From positions 1 through 64,000 of the forward strand of contig DATGUP010000016.1 of NCBI GenBank assembly GCA_035301265.1: DNA of 64,000 nt. The letters are read 5' to 3'. The translations under genes and the position numbers were made by a program. The notes under the pieces are model-generated. The model made no database searches, was not told where the DNA came from, and saw only the letters and a program-made list of their open reading frames with translations. Below are positions 42,087-51,646 of the stretch, piece after piece. The first letter of the stretch is position 1. Each line of letters opens with the position of its first letter. The stretch comes from DATGUP01 sp035301265 (GTDB taxonomy: Bacteria; Bacillota; Bacilli; Bacillales; Amphibacillaceae).

Positions 42087-44846
42087 CTATTCTCGATATG
42101 TTTCCAACTGTTTCTCGATATCTGTCATAATTTCGGCAGCCTCTTCCCAATTGCCCTCTGCCAACGCTTGTTGATAAGCATCGAACAAATCGGCAAATTC
42201 GCGCAGCACTTCTTCAGAATCGAGGATTGGCTCGGATGGCTCATCACCATCTTCATCTAGCCGATCGTCTTTCGCCTCGTCGTCATCTGGCTCTTCTTGC
42301 TCGCTTTCCGGATCGATCAAATCGAGCATTTTATCCAGCGCTTGATCAAATGTCGGTTCCATGACAATCTTATCTTCATACGCTATAATAACGCGTTTTA
42401 CTTCAGGCAGTGACGTTTCATTAGACGACTCCAAGTAGACGGGTTCAACATAGAAGACCGTATCCTCAATCGGAACGGCTAACAAGTTACCGCGTATAAC
42501 CTTGGATCCGCCTTGTGACCATAAATTCAGCTGCTGAGAAATATGATCGTCTTGGTTAATCCGGTTTTCGATTTGCTGTGGTCCGTAAATGTTTTTCTGC
42601 TTAGGAAAACGATACACAAACATCTCACCGTAATGGTCGCCATCGTTGCGGACACCAATCCAGGAAATCATGTTCTGTCTTTTCTTCGGCGTATATGGCA
42701 TCATCAGAATAAATTCTTCCTCATCATGTTCCGGAAGTGCCATCGTTATATAGTATGGCTCCATTACAATGTCCTCGTTAAAATACTTTTCGGTTGGAAA
42801 CTGCCAAAAATCTTCTCGATTATAGAAAACTTCTAAATCGGACATATGATACGTTCCATACATCTTCGCCTGTACAGAGAACAACTTTGCCGGATAACGG
42901 AAATGGTTTTGCACATCTTCAGGAACCTCAGTTGTCAATAAGTCTGGGAAAATGTTCTGATACGTCTGCATAATCGGATCGTCCGCATCGGCAACATAAA
43001 AATCAACTTCTCCCGTATAAGCGTTGATGACAACTTTCACTGAATTTCGGATATAATTTTCATTTCCTTTATGCGGTTCGGAATAAGGATAGCGTTCTGC
43101 CGTCAAATACGCATCAATCATCCAGGCCAGACTGCCATCATCGCGTACAAAAATATACGGATCCTTTTCGTATTCGAAAAACGGCGCGATGCGTTTAACC
43201 CGATCCATAATATTGCGTGTATCCAAGAGCTGACTTTCATCTGTTAGCTGATCGGAGACAAGCATGCGAAATGACCCTTCATTTAAAGAGAACAAGAATC
43301 GGTTAAAGCCTTGCATCGGAATCCCTGTATCAGCTTCAAAGCGAGTCGATTTATTTTCATCACCTGCCGGGTAGTCAAATTCATCCACTTTCGTCTTAAC
43401 GATAACATTCGGATAATCCTCTTCACCGAAGTAGATTTGTGGTCGCTTAATATCTAATATTCCTTCAGGTGGAATATCGTTAATCATATATTCCGGCTGA
43501 CCCGTCTTTGTCACATCATTGACATGGCTCATCGCCACACCATAACCGTGCGTATAACGTAAATAACGGTTTACCCACGTTTGCGCTTGTTCAGGGAGAT
43601 CATCCATGCTGAGCTCTCTAGCACCGATAAAGACTTGCTCATAATCACCATTGATTTTATAGCGATCGATATCGACATCATTAAATTTGTAGTACGTCCG
43701 AATCGTCTGCTTTTGATTGTAGACCTCAAGGAGCGGTCGTGTGTCATTCACCCGGATATTTTCAACCGTTTTTTTATTCCGCTCAACCATTTTCTCATCA
43801 AGCGAATCGTTCCCCGGATGCTCTTTTTCTTCAATATCTTCCAGATCATATGCAGCTCGTGTATAGTTCAAATTATGCTCTAAATAAGGTTTTTCTTTGG
43901 AAAATTCATTCGGAGATACGACAAAATTTTGTACCACCACTGATGCCGCCTGTCCGGCAATGACAAGTACAACATAAAGCACAACCGGAACTGCCATGGC
44001 ACGAAGCCGGCCGCGAACAAGGGATACGATCATCCAAATCGTCCCTATTACAGCTGCTCCAGCGAGCACATACGCTTTCGGAATATTGATCACATCATCG
44101 GTATAACTCAAACCGTAAACGACACTTTTTTGAAACAAGCTAACTCGATTCGTTAAAAGCGTCTCATAAGGGGCAAGCAAATGAAGGCCTGCCAATAATA
44201 AACCAATAACGGCAAGCGTCACGCCCATATGCAGCTGAGCTGAACGATTAATCCGCCACATATGAAACACCGAATAAGCAGCGATTTCTACGAGTAAGAA
44301 AAAGATGCTCAAACCCATAAGAACGTAGATGATCCATTTTAAAAAAGGTAGAACAAACATATAAAAGGAAATATCAAGATCAAAAAATGGGTCCGTCTGG
44401 CCAAACTCAGCGTGATTCAAAAATTTCAACGTCCGTTCCCAGCCCAAGCTTTGCACAATGCTGCTGCCAAACAGGCCGATCACAACAGAAATGCCGATAA
44501 AAATCCACGTCATTTTCTTGCGATCGAGCATGATTTTCGGCAGCTGAATAGCATCAAAATGGCTCAAATACGAGCGCCGGATCCAGAACAACGTCACATA
44601 GGTCGTCAGAGCAAACAGGACAAACCCGGCAACAACAAGCGATATTTTGCTCTTTAAAATCGTCGTAAAAACTTGCGCAAACCCTAGCGTATCCATCCAT
44701 ATGTATTCCGTTAAGAACTGGAATACGACTAATGCAATAATGAATGCCAATAATAGAAACAGAACTGTATAGCCAATCCGGGACATAATTTTTTTCCATT
44801 TTTCCATCTGATTCGTTGCAAATGGACTATCAAAATCCAAGCTCAT
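42087..44846 (-). CDS. UPF0182 family large membrane protein
   Basis: A 919-residue protein. Seven hydrophobic segments lie in the first 320 residues, then a long extracytoplasmic domain containing EKPYLEHNLNYTRAAYDLED, NDTRPLLEVYNQKQTIRTYY and RYLRYTHGYGVAMSHVNDVT, all UPF0182 landmarks. The last 80 residues are acidic (DPESEQEEPDDDEAKDDRLD) and end in a short helical coil. GGGGGGAGA precedes the ATG at 44846. The family is common in Actinomycetota and some Bacillota and has no known function. It is monocistronic. Confidence 0.9.
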   Translation of the reverse strand: MSLDFDSPFATNQMEKWKKIMSRIGYTVLFLLLAFIIALVVFQFLTEYIWMDTLGFAQVFTTILKSKISLVVAGFVLFALTTYVTLFWIRRSYLSHFDAIQLPKIMLDRKKMTWIFIGISVVIGLFGSSIVQSLGWERTLKFLNHAEFGQTDPFFDLDISFYMFVLPFLKWIIYVLMGLSIFFLLVEIAAYSVFHMWRINRSAQLHMGVTLAVIGLLLAGLHLLAPYETLLTNRVSLFQKSVVYGLSYTDDVINIPKAYVLAGAAVIGTIWMIVSLVRGRLRAMAVPVVLYVVLVIAGQAASVVVQNFVVSPNEFSKEKPYLEHNLNYTRAAYDLEDIEEKEHPGNDSLDEKMVERNKKTVENIRVNDTRPLLEVYNQKQTIRTYYKFNDVDIDRYKINGDYEQVFIGARELSMDDLPEQAQTWVNRYLRYTHGYGVAMSHVNDVTKTGQPEYMINDIPPEGILDIKRPQIYFGEEDYPNVIVKTKVDEFDYPAGDENKSTRFEADTGIPMQGFNRFLFSLNEGSFRMLVSDQLTDESQLLDTRNIMDRVKRIAPFFEYEKDPYIFVRDDGSLAWMIDAYLTAERYPYSEPHKGNENYIRNSVKVVINAYTGEVDFYVADADDPIMQTYQNIFPDLLTTEVPEDVQNHFRYPAKLFSVQAKMYGTYHMSDLEVFYNREDFWQFPTEKYFNEDIVMEPYYITMALPEHDEEEFILMMPYTPKKRQNMISWIGVRNDGDHYGEMFVYRFPKQKNIYGPQQIENRINQDDHISQQLNLWSQGGSKVIRGNLLAVPIEDTVFYVEPVYLESSNETSLPEVKRVIIAYEDKIVMEPTFDQALDKMLDLIDPESEQEEPDDDEAKDDRLDEDGDEPSEPILDSEEVLREFADLFDAYQQALAEGNWEEAAEIMTDIEKQLETYRE

Positions 44847-45203
44847 TCTCCCCCCATTTATGTGTAGAATCTATTTGTCTTATTCCCATATTCCTGTTTC
44901 AATGTATATGCGCATTTTAAACTATCATTCTTCTATTGTAACATACGATTAAAAGAGCGAAAGAGTTTCATTGAAAAAGTGAAAAATGCCAATATAAATA
45001 TACTCCAATTGGTCACAAACCGTAAAAACTTGCAGATGGATTCGCATGGTTATTGTCCTTAGTGAGCTCGGCTTATTTAGTTCTATAAGCCATTCTCTTT
45101 TTGCATATGTAACAGAATTTGCTTTTAGCAAAGCAAAGCACTTTTAATCTAAAAATTAGCATTATATGCTATTATTGATCCAACCAACCAAAGGAGGAGC
45201 GTC
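44847..45203. other. Divergent intergenic region
   Basis: The region lies between the divergent UPF0182 and MDR genes. It is AT-rich and should contain both promoters; no clear gene or structured RNA is visible. Confidence 0.55.
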
Positions 45204-46181
45204 ATGAGAGCAATTATCGCTAAACAACCAGGAGGAGCAGAACAATTGCAAGTCATCGATCAACCAAAACCGGATCCAAAGGCAGGTGAATTGCTCGTTA
45301 AGGTAAAAGCGATCGGCATCAACAGAACAGACATCATCAACCGCGAAAGCACATCCGGCTATTTCGATCACCCGATTTTGGGCATCGAGGTTGCAGGTGT
45401 TGTGGAAAAAGCAGGTTCCAGCACAAATATTCAAACGGGTAAACCTGTTATGGGGCTCGTCAACGGTGGGGGATACGCTGAATATGCAGTCATGCCCGCT
45501 GACAGAGCTATGCCAATTCCAGAAAACCTTTCCTTTGAACAGGCTGTAGCCATCCCTGAAGTCTTTTTGACAGCCTACCAAACGTTGTTTTGGCTTGGTA
45601 ATCTAAAAGAAAACGAAACCGTGTTAATCCATGCGGGTGGAAGCGGAGTCGGGACCGCTGCCATACAACTCGCCAAACAACTCGCTAAAGCAAACGTCAT
45701 CACAACCGCAGGAACAAAGGAGAAACTCGATTACTGCCGGACGTTAGGAGCTGATATCGGCATCAACTATAAAAATGAAAATTTTGCTGAAGAAGTCATG
45801 AAAACGACACAAAATGAAGGTGTCGACTTAATCCTTGATTTTATCGGAGCATCGTATTGGCAGAAAAATCTCCGTAGCATTAAAGTCGACGGACGCTGGA
45901 TTTTGATTGGAACTCTGGGCGGCTCGGAATTGGAGCATGTCAACCTCATGGACATCATGGCCAAGCGCATTCGTCTGCAAGGCACATTGCTCACACCGCG
46001 GAGTGATCAATATAAAGCAGAGTTGACAAAAGAATTTTCAGCAAAAGCATGGAACCTTTTCAAAACCGGCTGGTTAAAACCGGTGCTTGATAAAACATTT
46101 CCGTTTGAACAAGTGCAAGAAGCCCATAAATATATGGAGAACAATAAAAATATCGGCAAGATTGTATTGTGGGTGGAGTAA
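45204..46181 (+). CDS. MDR-family quinone oxidoreductase-like protein
   Basis: A 325-residue zinc-free medium-chain reductase that would use NADPH. The signature GINRTDIINRES takes the place of zinc-binding residues, and the nucleotide site is IHAGGSGVGTAAIQLAKQLA. The C-terminal half (LGGSELEHVNLMDIMAKRIR, LQGTLLTPRSDQYKA) matches the quinone-oxidoreductase/PIG3-like branch. The start follows AAAGGAGGAG. The substrate is unknown; quinone or enone reduction would fit the electrophile-defence genes at the right edge. Confidence 0.87.
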   Translation: MRAIIAKQPGGAEQLQVIDQPKPDPKAGELLVKVKAIGINRTDIINRESTSGYFDHPILGIEVAGVVEKAGSSTNIQTGKPVMGLVNGGGYAEYAVMPADRAMPIPENLSFEQAVAIPEVFLTAYQTLFWLGNLKENETVLIHAGGSGVGTAAIQLAKQLAKANVITTAGTKEKLDYCRTLGADIGINYKNENFAEEVMKTTQNEGVDLILDFIGASYWQKNLRSIKVDGRWILIGTLGGSELEHVNLMDIMAKRIRLQGTLLTPRSDQYKAELTKEFSAKAWNLFKTGWLKPVLDKTFPFEQVQEAHKYMENNKNIGKIVLWVE

Positions 46182-46484
46182 TTCAGCACGAGCATATATA
46201 AAAGATGCGCGCACAATATCATTGCGGAAAGACTGAATCGAAAAAGAGGAGCAAGCTGGGATACATCTTATTTAAATCTAAGATCCATTTAAACAAATGA
46301 TGCCATTGGTAGCTTGTTATTTAGTTATTACAACAAACGATATAAAACAATTTCACACCCCGCTGTTAGAAAACGAATCTCCCGTTCAGTGAAAGTATCC
46401 CAGCCAACTTTCTCAATTAACGAAAAAACAGGGGGAAGTTTTCTCTCGATTTTCATTATTAAGTCATGCTTCATTATAACCATA
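46182..46484. other. Intergenic stretch without a recognisable gene
   Basis: Convergent space between the MDR gene and the PTS EIIA gene. No convincing terminator with a T run, coding frame or RNA is visible. Confidence 0.5.
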
Positions 46485-46907
46485 TCAAATGCCATCTGAA
46501 AGGTCCAAAGTAGATTCTTTCTTTTTCTTCCACTTAAATGGCTTGATATTGTCCTTTCCTTCTTTTAATACCGTTTCAACAAAGAAATCTACATCTTGTT
46601 CGCGCTGAAACAACCCACTTAATAACATAGGAGAATTTGTTCCGCCAATAACACGGACTTTTTCTTTTGTTGAGGCAATGCGAGAGCTCACATTAAATGG
46701 AGTTCCACCTGCTAAATCGGCAAAGCAAACAACACCAGAGCCAGTATCCACCTTTGTAATAGCAGCTTCCAGTTCATCATGCAATTTATCGGTATCTTCC
46801 TCAAATGAAACAACTTCTACTTGAGAAACGTCGCCTGCAATCAACTGTACTGATTGCAAAATCCCATTTGGAAACGAGCCATGCCCTGTTATAACAAATC
46901 CTATCAT
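46485..46907 (-). CDS. PTS mannose-family EIIA
   Basis: A 140-residue phosphocarrier. The phosphorylated His is in GFVITGHGSFPNGI (His9), and DLAGGTPFNVSSRIAS is the EIIA-Man core. It transfers phosphate from HPr to the EIIB protein at 48746. It is the last gene of the leftward EIIB-EIIC-EIID-EIIA set. The tail KPFKWKKKKESTLD is a short basic extension. Confidence 0.9.
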   Translation of the reverse strand: MIGFVITGHGSFPNGILQSVQLIAGDVSQVEVVSFEEDTDKLHDELEAAITKVDTGSGVVCFADLAGGTPFNVSSRIASTKEKVRVIGGTNSPMLLSGLFQREQDVDFFVETVLKEGKDNIKPFKWKKKKESTLDLSDGI

Positions 46908-46971
46908 GTTATCTCCTCTCTCATGCTGTTGTATAGTGCATTAATTAGCTTAGACACCTTTCTGAGATCAT

Positions 46972-47793
46972 CTACATAATATTAAAAAATGAACCGAGCA
47001 AACCGACAACAACTGTTATGCCAATCAGCCATAACGGGGATAAACCTCTTTTTAAAAGCCAATACATCAAAAGCGTATACCCGAGCGGAATTAATGCCGG
47101 CATAATTTCATCGAGAACGTCTGCTTGAATATCGAGCTCTGCTTCTCCTTGTTTCCAAACATAATCGATATTAAAATCAACGTAAGTTGCAATTAATCCC
47201 CCTACAACTGTCAATCCAACAATGGAAGCAGCGCGCGAAACTTTTTGCGTTGCTTCTTTGAGTTTAGCAATCGCCTTCACACCTGTTTTATAACCATAGT
47301 GCATCAGCCCAAAACGCGCTCCAAAGTGAATCGCATTAAACAAAAGAACAAACACAATTGGTCCGAAAATATTTCCGTCTTTAGCCAACGAAGCGCCAAT
47401 TCCCGCTGTAATCGGTAGCATCGTTAAATAAAACAAGGCATCTCCGATTCCGCCAAGCGGACCCATGGTAGCAACTTTAATACCACGAATCGTTTCCCTA
47501 TTCTCTTTACTTTGCTCCATTGCCAAAATAACACCCATTATAAATGTCACATCAAACGGATGGGTGTTAAAAAACTCCAAATGGTCTTTCATTGCCTTGC
47601 TTAAATCTTGTTTATTTTTATGAATATGCCTAAGTCCAGGCAAGATTGAAAACAACCATCCACCCGCTTGCATTCGCTCATAATTAAAAGAAGCCTGCAA
47701 AAACAATGATCGATAAACGAGATAATTCAGCTGTCTCTTACTAAGTGGAGCTGCCTTGGTCGTATCCTCATATACATAATCATTAGATGCCAT
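46972..47793 (-). CDS. PTS mannose-family EIID
   Basis: A 273-residue membrane subunit. The EIID marks are YRSLFLQASFNYERMQAGGW, EFFNTHPFDVTFIMGVILAM and MGPLGGIGDALFYLTMLPIT. Three to four C-terminal helices include LGYTLLMYWLLKRGLSPLWL. Its start overlaps the EIIC stop by 11 bases, so the two are translationally coupled. Together they form the sugar channel. Confidence 0.92.
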   Translation of the reverse strand: MASNDYVYEDTTKAAPLSKRQLNYLVYRSLFLQASFNYERMQAGGWLFSILPGLRHIHKNKQDLSKAMKDHLEFFNTHPFDVTFIMGVILAMEQSKENRETIRGIKVATMGPLGGIGDALFYLTMLPITAGIGASLAKDGNIFGPIVFVLLFNAIHFGARFGLMHYGYKTGVKAIAKLKEATQKVSRAASIVGLTVVGGLIATYVDFNIDYVWKQGEAELDIQADVLDEIMPALIPLGYTLLMYWLLKRGLSPLWLIGITVVVGLLGSFFNIM

Positions 47794-48553
47794 CGGTTAA
47801 CTCCTCCTCTCCAGGGGTATGAGTGGGCTCATTCTTTTTATTTTGATAAAAATCATACAATGCAATCGCAAGCCCGATAAGCGAAATACCTAAAATGGGC
47901 AATTCTAAATAAGCCGCTAATATAAAACCGACGATGAAAAACATAATATACTCAACTTTCATCATGATTCGTAATAACATCGCAAATCCGATAGCAGGCA
48001 TAATGCCCCCAGCAATAGATAATCCATCGATAATCCATTCGGGAACTACTTCAACCGCTGCGCCGGCTTTTTCTGCTCCGAAGTAGATTGGCAGAAAGGC
48101 AATAAATGCGTTAAATATAAAGTGAATCGCCACTCCTAAATAGTTAATCCATTCAATCCCACGATAATTGGCCTCTAACGCAAACTGATCAGCCTTATGC
48201 ATTGCTGGTGCAAGAGCTGTAAAAAGTAATGTAATCAAAGCTTGAACCGCTACTGCAAAAGGAATTGCCACTCCTATAGCTACTTCTGGATCATGACCAG
48301 CAATGATCCCAAAAGCTGTTCCAATCGTACCACCAATCACAACATTTGGCGGCTGCGCTCCTGCAAGCGGTACCATCCCCATCCAAATTAATTCTAATGT
48401 ACCTCCAACCATTAAACCGGTCATCACATCGCCTAGTATTAAACCGACGACAAGACCGGTCACAACGGGGCGATGAATGTGCGTAAGGCCAACGTACATA
48501 TCAATGCCAATAATACCTGCCCACAAAGCAATTAAAATCGCTTCCAGTAACAT
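47783..48553 (-). CDS. PTS mannose-family EIIC
   Basis: A 256-residue membrane subunit with the EIIC pattern GIDMYVGLTHIHRPVVTGLV, GGTLELIWMGMVPLAGAQPP and VAIGVAIPFAVAVQALITLL. It sits 192 bases downstream of EIIB, a larger gap than the others, and is coupled to EIID by an 11-base overlap. The residues around GAQPPNVVIGG resemble the N-acetylgalactosamine branch. Confidence 0.92.
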   Translation of the reverse strand: MLLEAILIALWAGIIGIDMYVGLTHIHRPVVTGLVVGLILGDVMTGLMVGGTLELIWMGMVPLAGAQPPNVVIGGTIGTAFGIIAGHDPEVAIGVAIPFAVAVQALITLLFTALAPAMHKADQFALEANYRGIEWINYLGVAIHFIFNAFIAFLPIYFGAEKAGAAVEVVPEWIIDGLSIAGGIMPAIGFAMLLRIMMKVEYIMFFIVGFILAAYLELPILGISLIGLAIALYDFYQNKKNEPTHTPGEEELTDGI

Positions 48554-48745
48554 TTAATCTCCCTTCCTTTTTATGCCCCGAAATTTGTTTGCTCGCCTCA
48601 GAGCAAAACAACTGTATTTCCAATTAACATGCAAAAAATTCATGATTCATGATACTACCGAAATAGGAAATATATTAGCACCTACGTTACAGTTTTTTAA
48701 TACGAAAACTTCAATCGTCTATTATTGTTATAAGAGCGAATGACG

Positions 48746-49237
48746 TTACAATAGATCCATTATATTTTGGCTTCGATCTGTCGGTACTTTGCGCACGTCC
48801 ATTTCAACACCTAATTCGTCCAATTTCTTAAATGCTTCTATATCCTTTTCATCAACCGATATCGTTGATGTGATTTGTTTTTTTCCTTCCTCGTAATGCA
48901 TATTCCCAACGTTAAGTTTATCGATAGGTACACCGCCTTCTTTCAATTTCAAAGCATCATGTACATCGCGTACAACTAAAAATATCTTCTGACGAGGTGA
49001 TGCCTTATGAATGATGTCAATTGTCTTTTGCAAAGAAAAATAACGTGTTTGAATAACATCCGGAAGTACCATATCCATTAGATTTTGCTGGACTTCATCA
49101 GCTGAGACTTCATCATTTGCCACGACAACCAGATTGGCACCAAGATGGTTTGTCCAGGTCACTCCTACTTGACCATGAATTAAACGGTTATCGATTCTTG
49201 TTAACAAAATATTTGGTCCTTCTGCCATTTTACTCAT
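48746..49237 (-). CDS. PTS mannose-family EIIB (N-acetylgalactosamine type)
   Basis: A 163-residue EIIB. The phosphorylated His is in LTRIDNRLIHGQVGVTWTNH. The text ANLVVVANDEVSADEVQQNL MDMVLPDVIQTR and KLNVGNMHYEEGKKQITSTI closely follows the AgaV/AgaB group that handles N-acetylgalactosamine. None of the matching catabolic genes (agaS, nagA, tagatose-6-phosphate kinase or aldolase) is present here, so substrate and fate remain inferred. Confidence 0.9.
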   Translation of the reverse strand: MSKMAEGPNILLTRIDNRLIHGQVGVTWTNHLGANLVVVANDEVSADEVQQNLMDMVLPDVIQTRYFSLQKTIDIIHKASPRQKIFLVVRDVHDALKLKEGGVPIDKLNVGNMHYEEGKKQITSTISVDEKDIEAFKKLDELGVEMDVRKVPTDRSQNIMDLL

Positions 49238-49357
49238 CTCCTAATCATTATTGGTATCGGTTTCGAAAAAGCCTTTTGCGGTCATGTTGTCATAACCAGT
49301 ATATTTTTTAAAATATGCTATTAAGCTATGCAAAACCCAATCGCAAGCGATGATCGC

Positions 49358-49707
49358 TTATGACGTTAATTCTGCGGTATAGGCGAATTTATTACCATGT
49401 GCGACGCTAACAGTATATTCAATCAAAGTATCATTATGATAAGCAAAACGCTTTATATAAACCTCATCCAATAGTTCAAGATTCATTTTCCCTGCCAATC
49501 GTTCATCCACGGCAATCATTTGGAATGACAATACATGTGTAGCAGGTGCTTTCCCAGTTTCTTCATTTCTTCTGTAAAACTATATTATTTTACTAGATTT
49601 CGATAATAAGATTGAGGTGCAACAAACGTTTCCTTCTTGCGCAGCTTGTTAATATAACCTTCCCTTTCTAATTCCTGCAACGTTTGTCTAACGGTAATCT
49701 CACCTCC
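49358..49707 (-). pseudogene. Decayed GntR/HutC-type regulator of the PTS genes
   Basis: Read on the minus strand, ITVRQTLQELEREGYINKLR KKETFVAP is the second half of a GntR winged helix. SFTEEMKKLG and KAPATHVLSFQMIAVDERLA GKMNLE are the start of a UTRA ligand domain in two other frames. LLDEVYIKRFAYHNDTLIEY TVSVAHGNKFAYTAEL is its very end. The start codon and first half of the helix-turn-helix, plus the middle of the ligand domain, are deleted, and at least two frameshifts occur. A ribosome site (AGGAGGTGA) directly abuts the truncated text, which marks the first deletion. It lies just upstream of EIIB. Confidence 0.85.
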
Positions 49708-49720
49708 TATGAATTTTAAC

Positions 49721-49732
49721 TGGTTATAACCA
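49721..49732. promoter_or_regulatory. Palindromic operator, HutC/NagR style
   Basis: TGGTTATAACCA is a perfect 12-base palindrome. HutC-subfamily GntR repressors such as NagR bind TGGT-x4-ACCA-type sites. It lies immediately upstream of the decayed regulator gene, where an autoregulatory operator would be expected. Confidence 0.6.
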
Positions 49733-50013
49733 ACTATCTATATTGTAAAATACTTTAATCTTGATGTAAAGCCTTTCACATGAAAATAAAAATGATCATT
49801 CATTTGAAAGTATTTATTTATAGCAATTGTATTTGACCTTTTGCGTACACATATTATCCATCATCGTACGACAATGACTTAACCAATGATAAAGCCAAAA
49901 TAAATAATACACATAGTTATTAAACATTAAAGAAGCTAGTAATTTCCACAAAACATGTGGAAAGGAGATCACTCTAACGTTACCTAGCATTAAAATACCT
50001 GGAAAATATAACA

Positions 50014-50043
50014 GACAGCCTTTATCGATTTGTCGAGGCTGTC
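50014..50043 (-). terminator. Terminator of the isd-like operon
   Basis: GACAGCCT (50014-50021) and AGGCTGTC (50036-50043) form the stem; the minus strand continues TGTTATATTTTCC, a moderately T-rich tail. It lies 7 bases after the sortase stop codon. Confidence 0.75.
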
Positions 50044-50049
50044 TCTACA

Positions 50050-50847
50050 TTATCCCTTTTCTTTTTTCGTCAGTTTAGCTTGAACAACAAGGCGACCTTC
50101 ATCTTCATCCAATTCATAATCACACGTTGATAATGTAATGATTTGATCATCAGTATCCACGTCAACGTCTGTTTCGTATAGCGACTCATTGCGAATATCT
50201 GCAAGCAGTTGTTCAAAGTCTTCATCACTATCAAAATCAGTTTGGATGTAATTGAAGTCCGTTGTTGTATTGTAAACGGCAAAAATTTCCGCATTGTAAC
50301 TGTCATACAGTGTATCAAAGTCAAATGTCCGGTGATTTGTAAAAAAGTCTCGATCCAAAAATTTTGTTAAATGCTTAAACATCGACCCGTCTTTCATGCG
50401 ATGACCATATATAATTGTGTTGCGGCCGAGGGATTCAATATGGTTGCGGAAATCCATGAAAATGCTTCCAGCACTAGATTCATTTTTATTAAAATCTTGT
50501 GTTAAGTAATCGGTGTTATTTTGTGATTGCACGATAGGATAGTCGATATTAGTATCGTCAATCGCAATCCAGCCGACAACGTCTGGATTTTGGTCAAGTA
50601 ATTCAATAAATTCCGGACGCACGCTACGGTTTGGTGCGTGTTTATCTCCTTTATCCCGTTCTTTCTTCTCTGCAGAAGCAGCCTCATGAAAGGTTTCCCG
50701 AACATCGTTGGTGACCTGTTGATTTTGGTAGTAATCTTTGCAAATATCAATGAGTCCGTACGCCGCATAGATGATAATACCGATACAAACAATTGTTATC
50801 ACTTTCGATGCATACCTTTTAAGCTTGGATCGCTTACCTTCTCTCAT
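50050..50847 (-). CDS. srtB: Class B sortase
   Basis: A 265-residue membrane-anchored transpeptidase that links NPxTG/N proteins to peptidoglycan. An N-terminal helix (VITIVCIGIIIYAAYGLIDI) precedes the catalytic domain. The catalytic residues are His in TIIYGHRMKDGS, Cys in ITLSTCDYEL and Arg in EGRLVVQAKL. GSMFKHLTKFLDRDFF is typical of class B. The ATG at 50847 has AGGGGTG upstream; an in-frame GTG sits inside that site. Its substrate is the NPKTG protein encoded at 53693 in the same operon. Confidence 0.93.
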   Translation of the reverse strand: MREGKRSKLKRYASKVITIVCIGIIIYAAYGLIDICKDYYQNQQVTNDVRETFHEAASAEKKERDKGDKHAPNRSVRPEFIELLDQNPDVVGWIAIDDTNIDYPIVQSQNNTDYLTQDFNKNESSAGSIFMDFRNHIESLGRNTIIYGHRMKDGSMFKHLTKFLDRDFFTNHRTFDFDTLYDSYNAEIFAVYNTTTDFNYIQTDFDSDEDFEQLLADIRNESLYETDVDVDTDDQIITLSTCDYELDEDEGRLVVQAKLTKKEKG

Positions 50848-50875
50848 GGCGCATATCACCCCTTTTCATTGTCAG

Positions 50876-51646
50876 CTAAATCCCTAGTGGAACAATATAC
50901 ATGCCGACATCATCATCCTGTTTCACAATCACATTAACGCCATAAACATCATAAATCAACTGCTTCGTCACAGTCGTCTGCGGCGCCCCTCTTGCCACAA
51001 TTCGACCTTGTTTCATAGCGATAACCGTATCGCTGTATTGAATCGCTTGATTGATATCATGTAACACCATGACAATTGTCAGATTATGTTCATCACACAA
51101 ACGTTTGATCAATTCTAAAACTTCGTATTGATAATAAATGTCTAGATTTGCTGTTGGTTCATCCAAAAATAAAAGCGGTGTATTTTGAGCAAGGGCCATA
51201 GCGATCCAAGCTCGTTGTTGCTGACCACCTGATAACGTGTCAATCAGGTCATGTCGCTTGTCGTACAATCCGGTGCATTTTAAAGCCCATTCCACCATCG
51301 CTTCATCTTGCTCTGACTTCAAAGAAAACGCCTTTTTATGCGGAAGTCGCCCGTAGTAAACCAATTTTTCCACCGTCATATCAGCAGGGGCTACGTTTTG
51401 TTGGTGAACTACACCGAGCATGCGAGCCAATTCTTTCGGCTTATATTGGTTAATCGCTTTCCCGTCTAAAACGACGTGTCCTTCCTGCGGCTGGAGATTA
51501 TCCGTCAATACACCCAACAACGTCGATTTACCAGAGCCATTCGGACCAATAATCGTAGTAATTTCCCCTTTTTTAATGGTGCCGTTGATATGATGCAGAC
51601 GTTTGATTCCATCATGATAAGCAAACGAAATATCTTTAATTTCCAT
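50876..51646 (-). CDS. Haem/siderophore ABC importer ATPase
   Basis: A 256-residue FepC/BtuD-type ATPase. It has Walker A GPNGSGKST, the signature LSGGQQQRAWIAMALAQ, Walker B LLFLDEPTANLD and switch His VMVLHDINQAI. The start at 51646 overlaps the permease stop by 11 bases, and GAGTGATC precedes it. With the IsdE-like lipoprotein and the permease it forms the import machine of the isd-like operon; Staphylococcus isd loci usually borrow another ATPase, whereas Bacillus and Listeria-type loci can encode one. Confidence 0.9.
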   Translation of the reverse strand: MEIKDISFAYHDGIKRLHHINGTIKKGEITTIIGPNGSGKSTLLGVLTDNLQPQEGHVVLDGKAINQYKPKELARMLGVVHQQNVAPADMTVEKLVYYGRLPHKKAFSLKSEQDEAMVEWALKCTGLYDKRHDLIDTLSGGQQQRAWIAMALAQNTPLLFLDEPTANLDIYYQYEVLELIKRLCDEHNLTIVMVLHDINQAIQYSDTVIAMKQGRIVARGAPQTTVTKQLIYDVYGVNVIVKQDDDVGMYIVPLGI

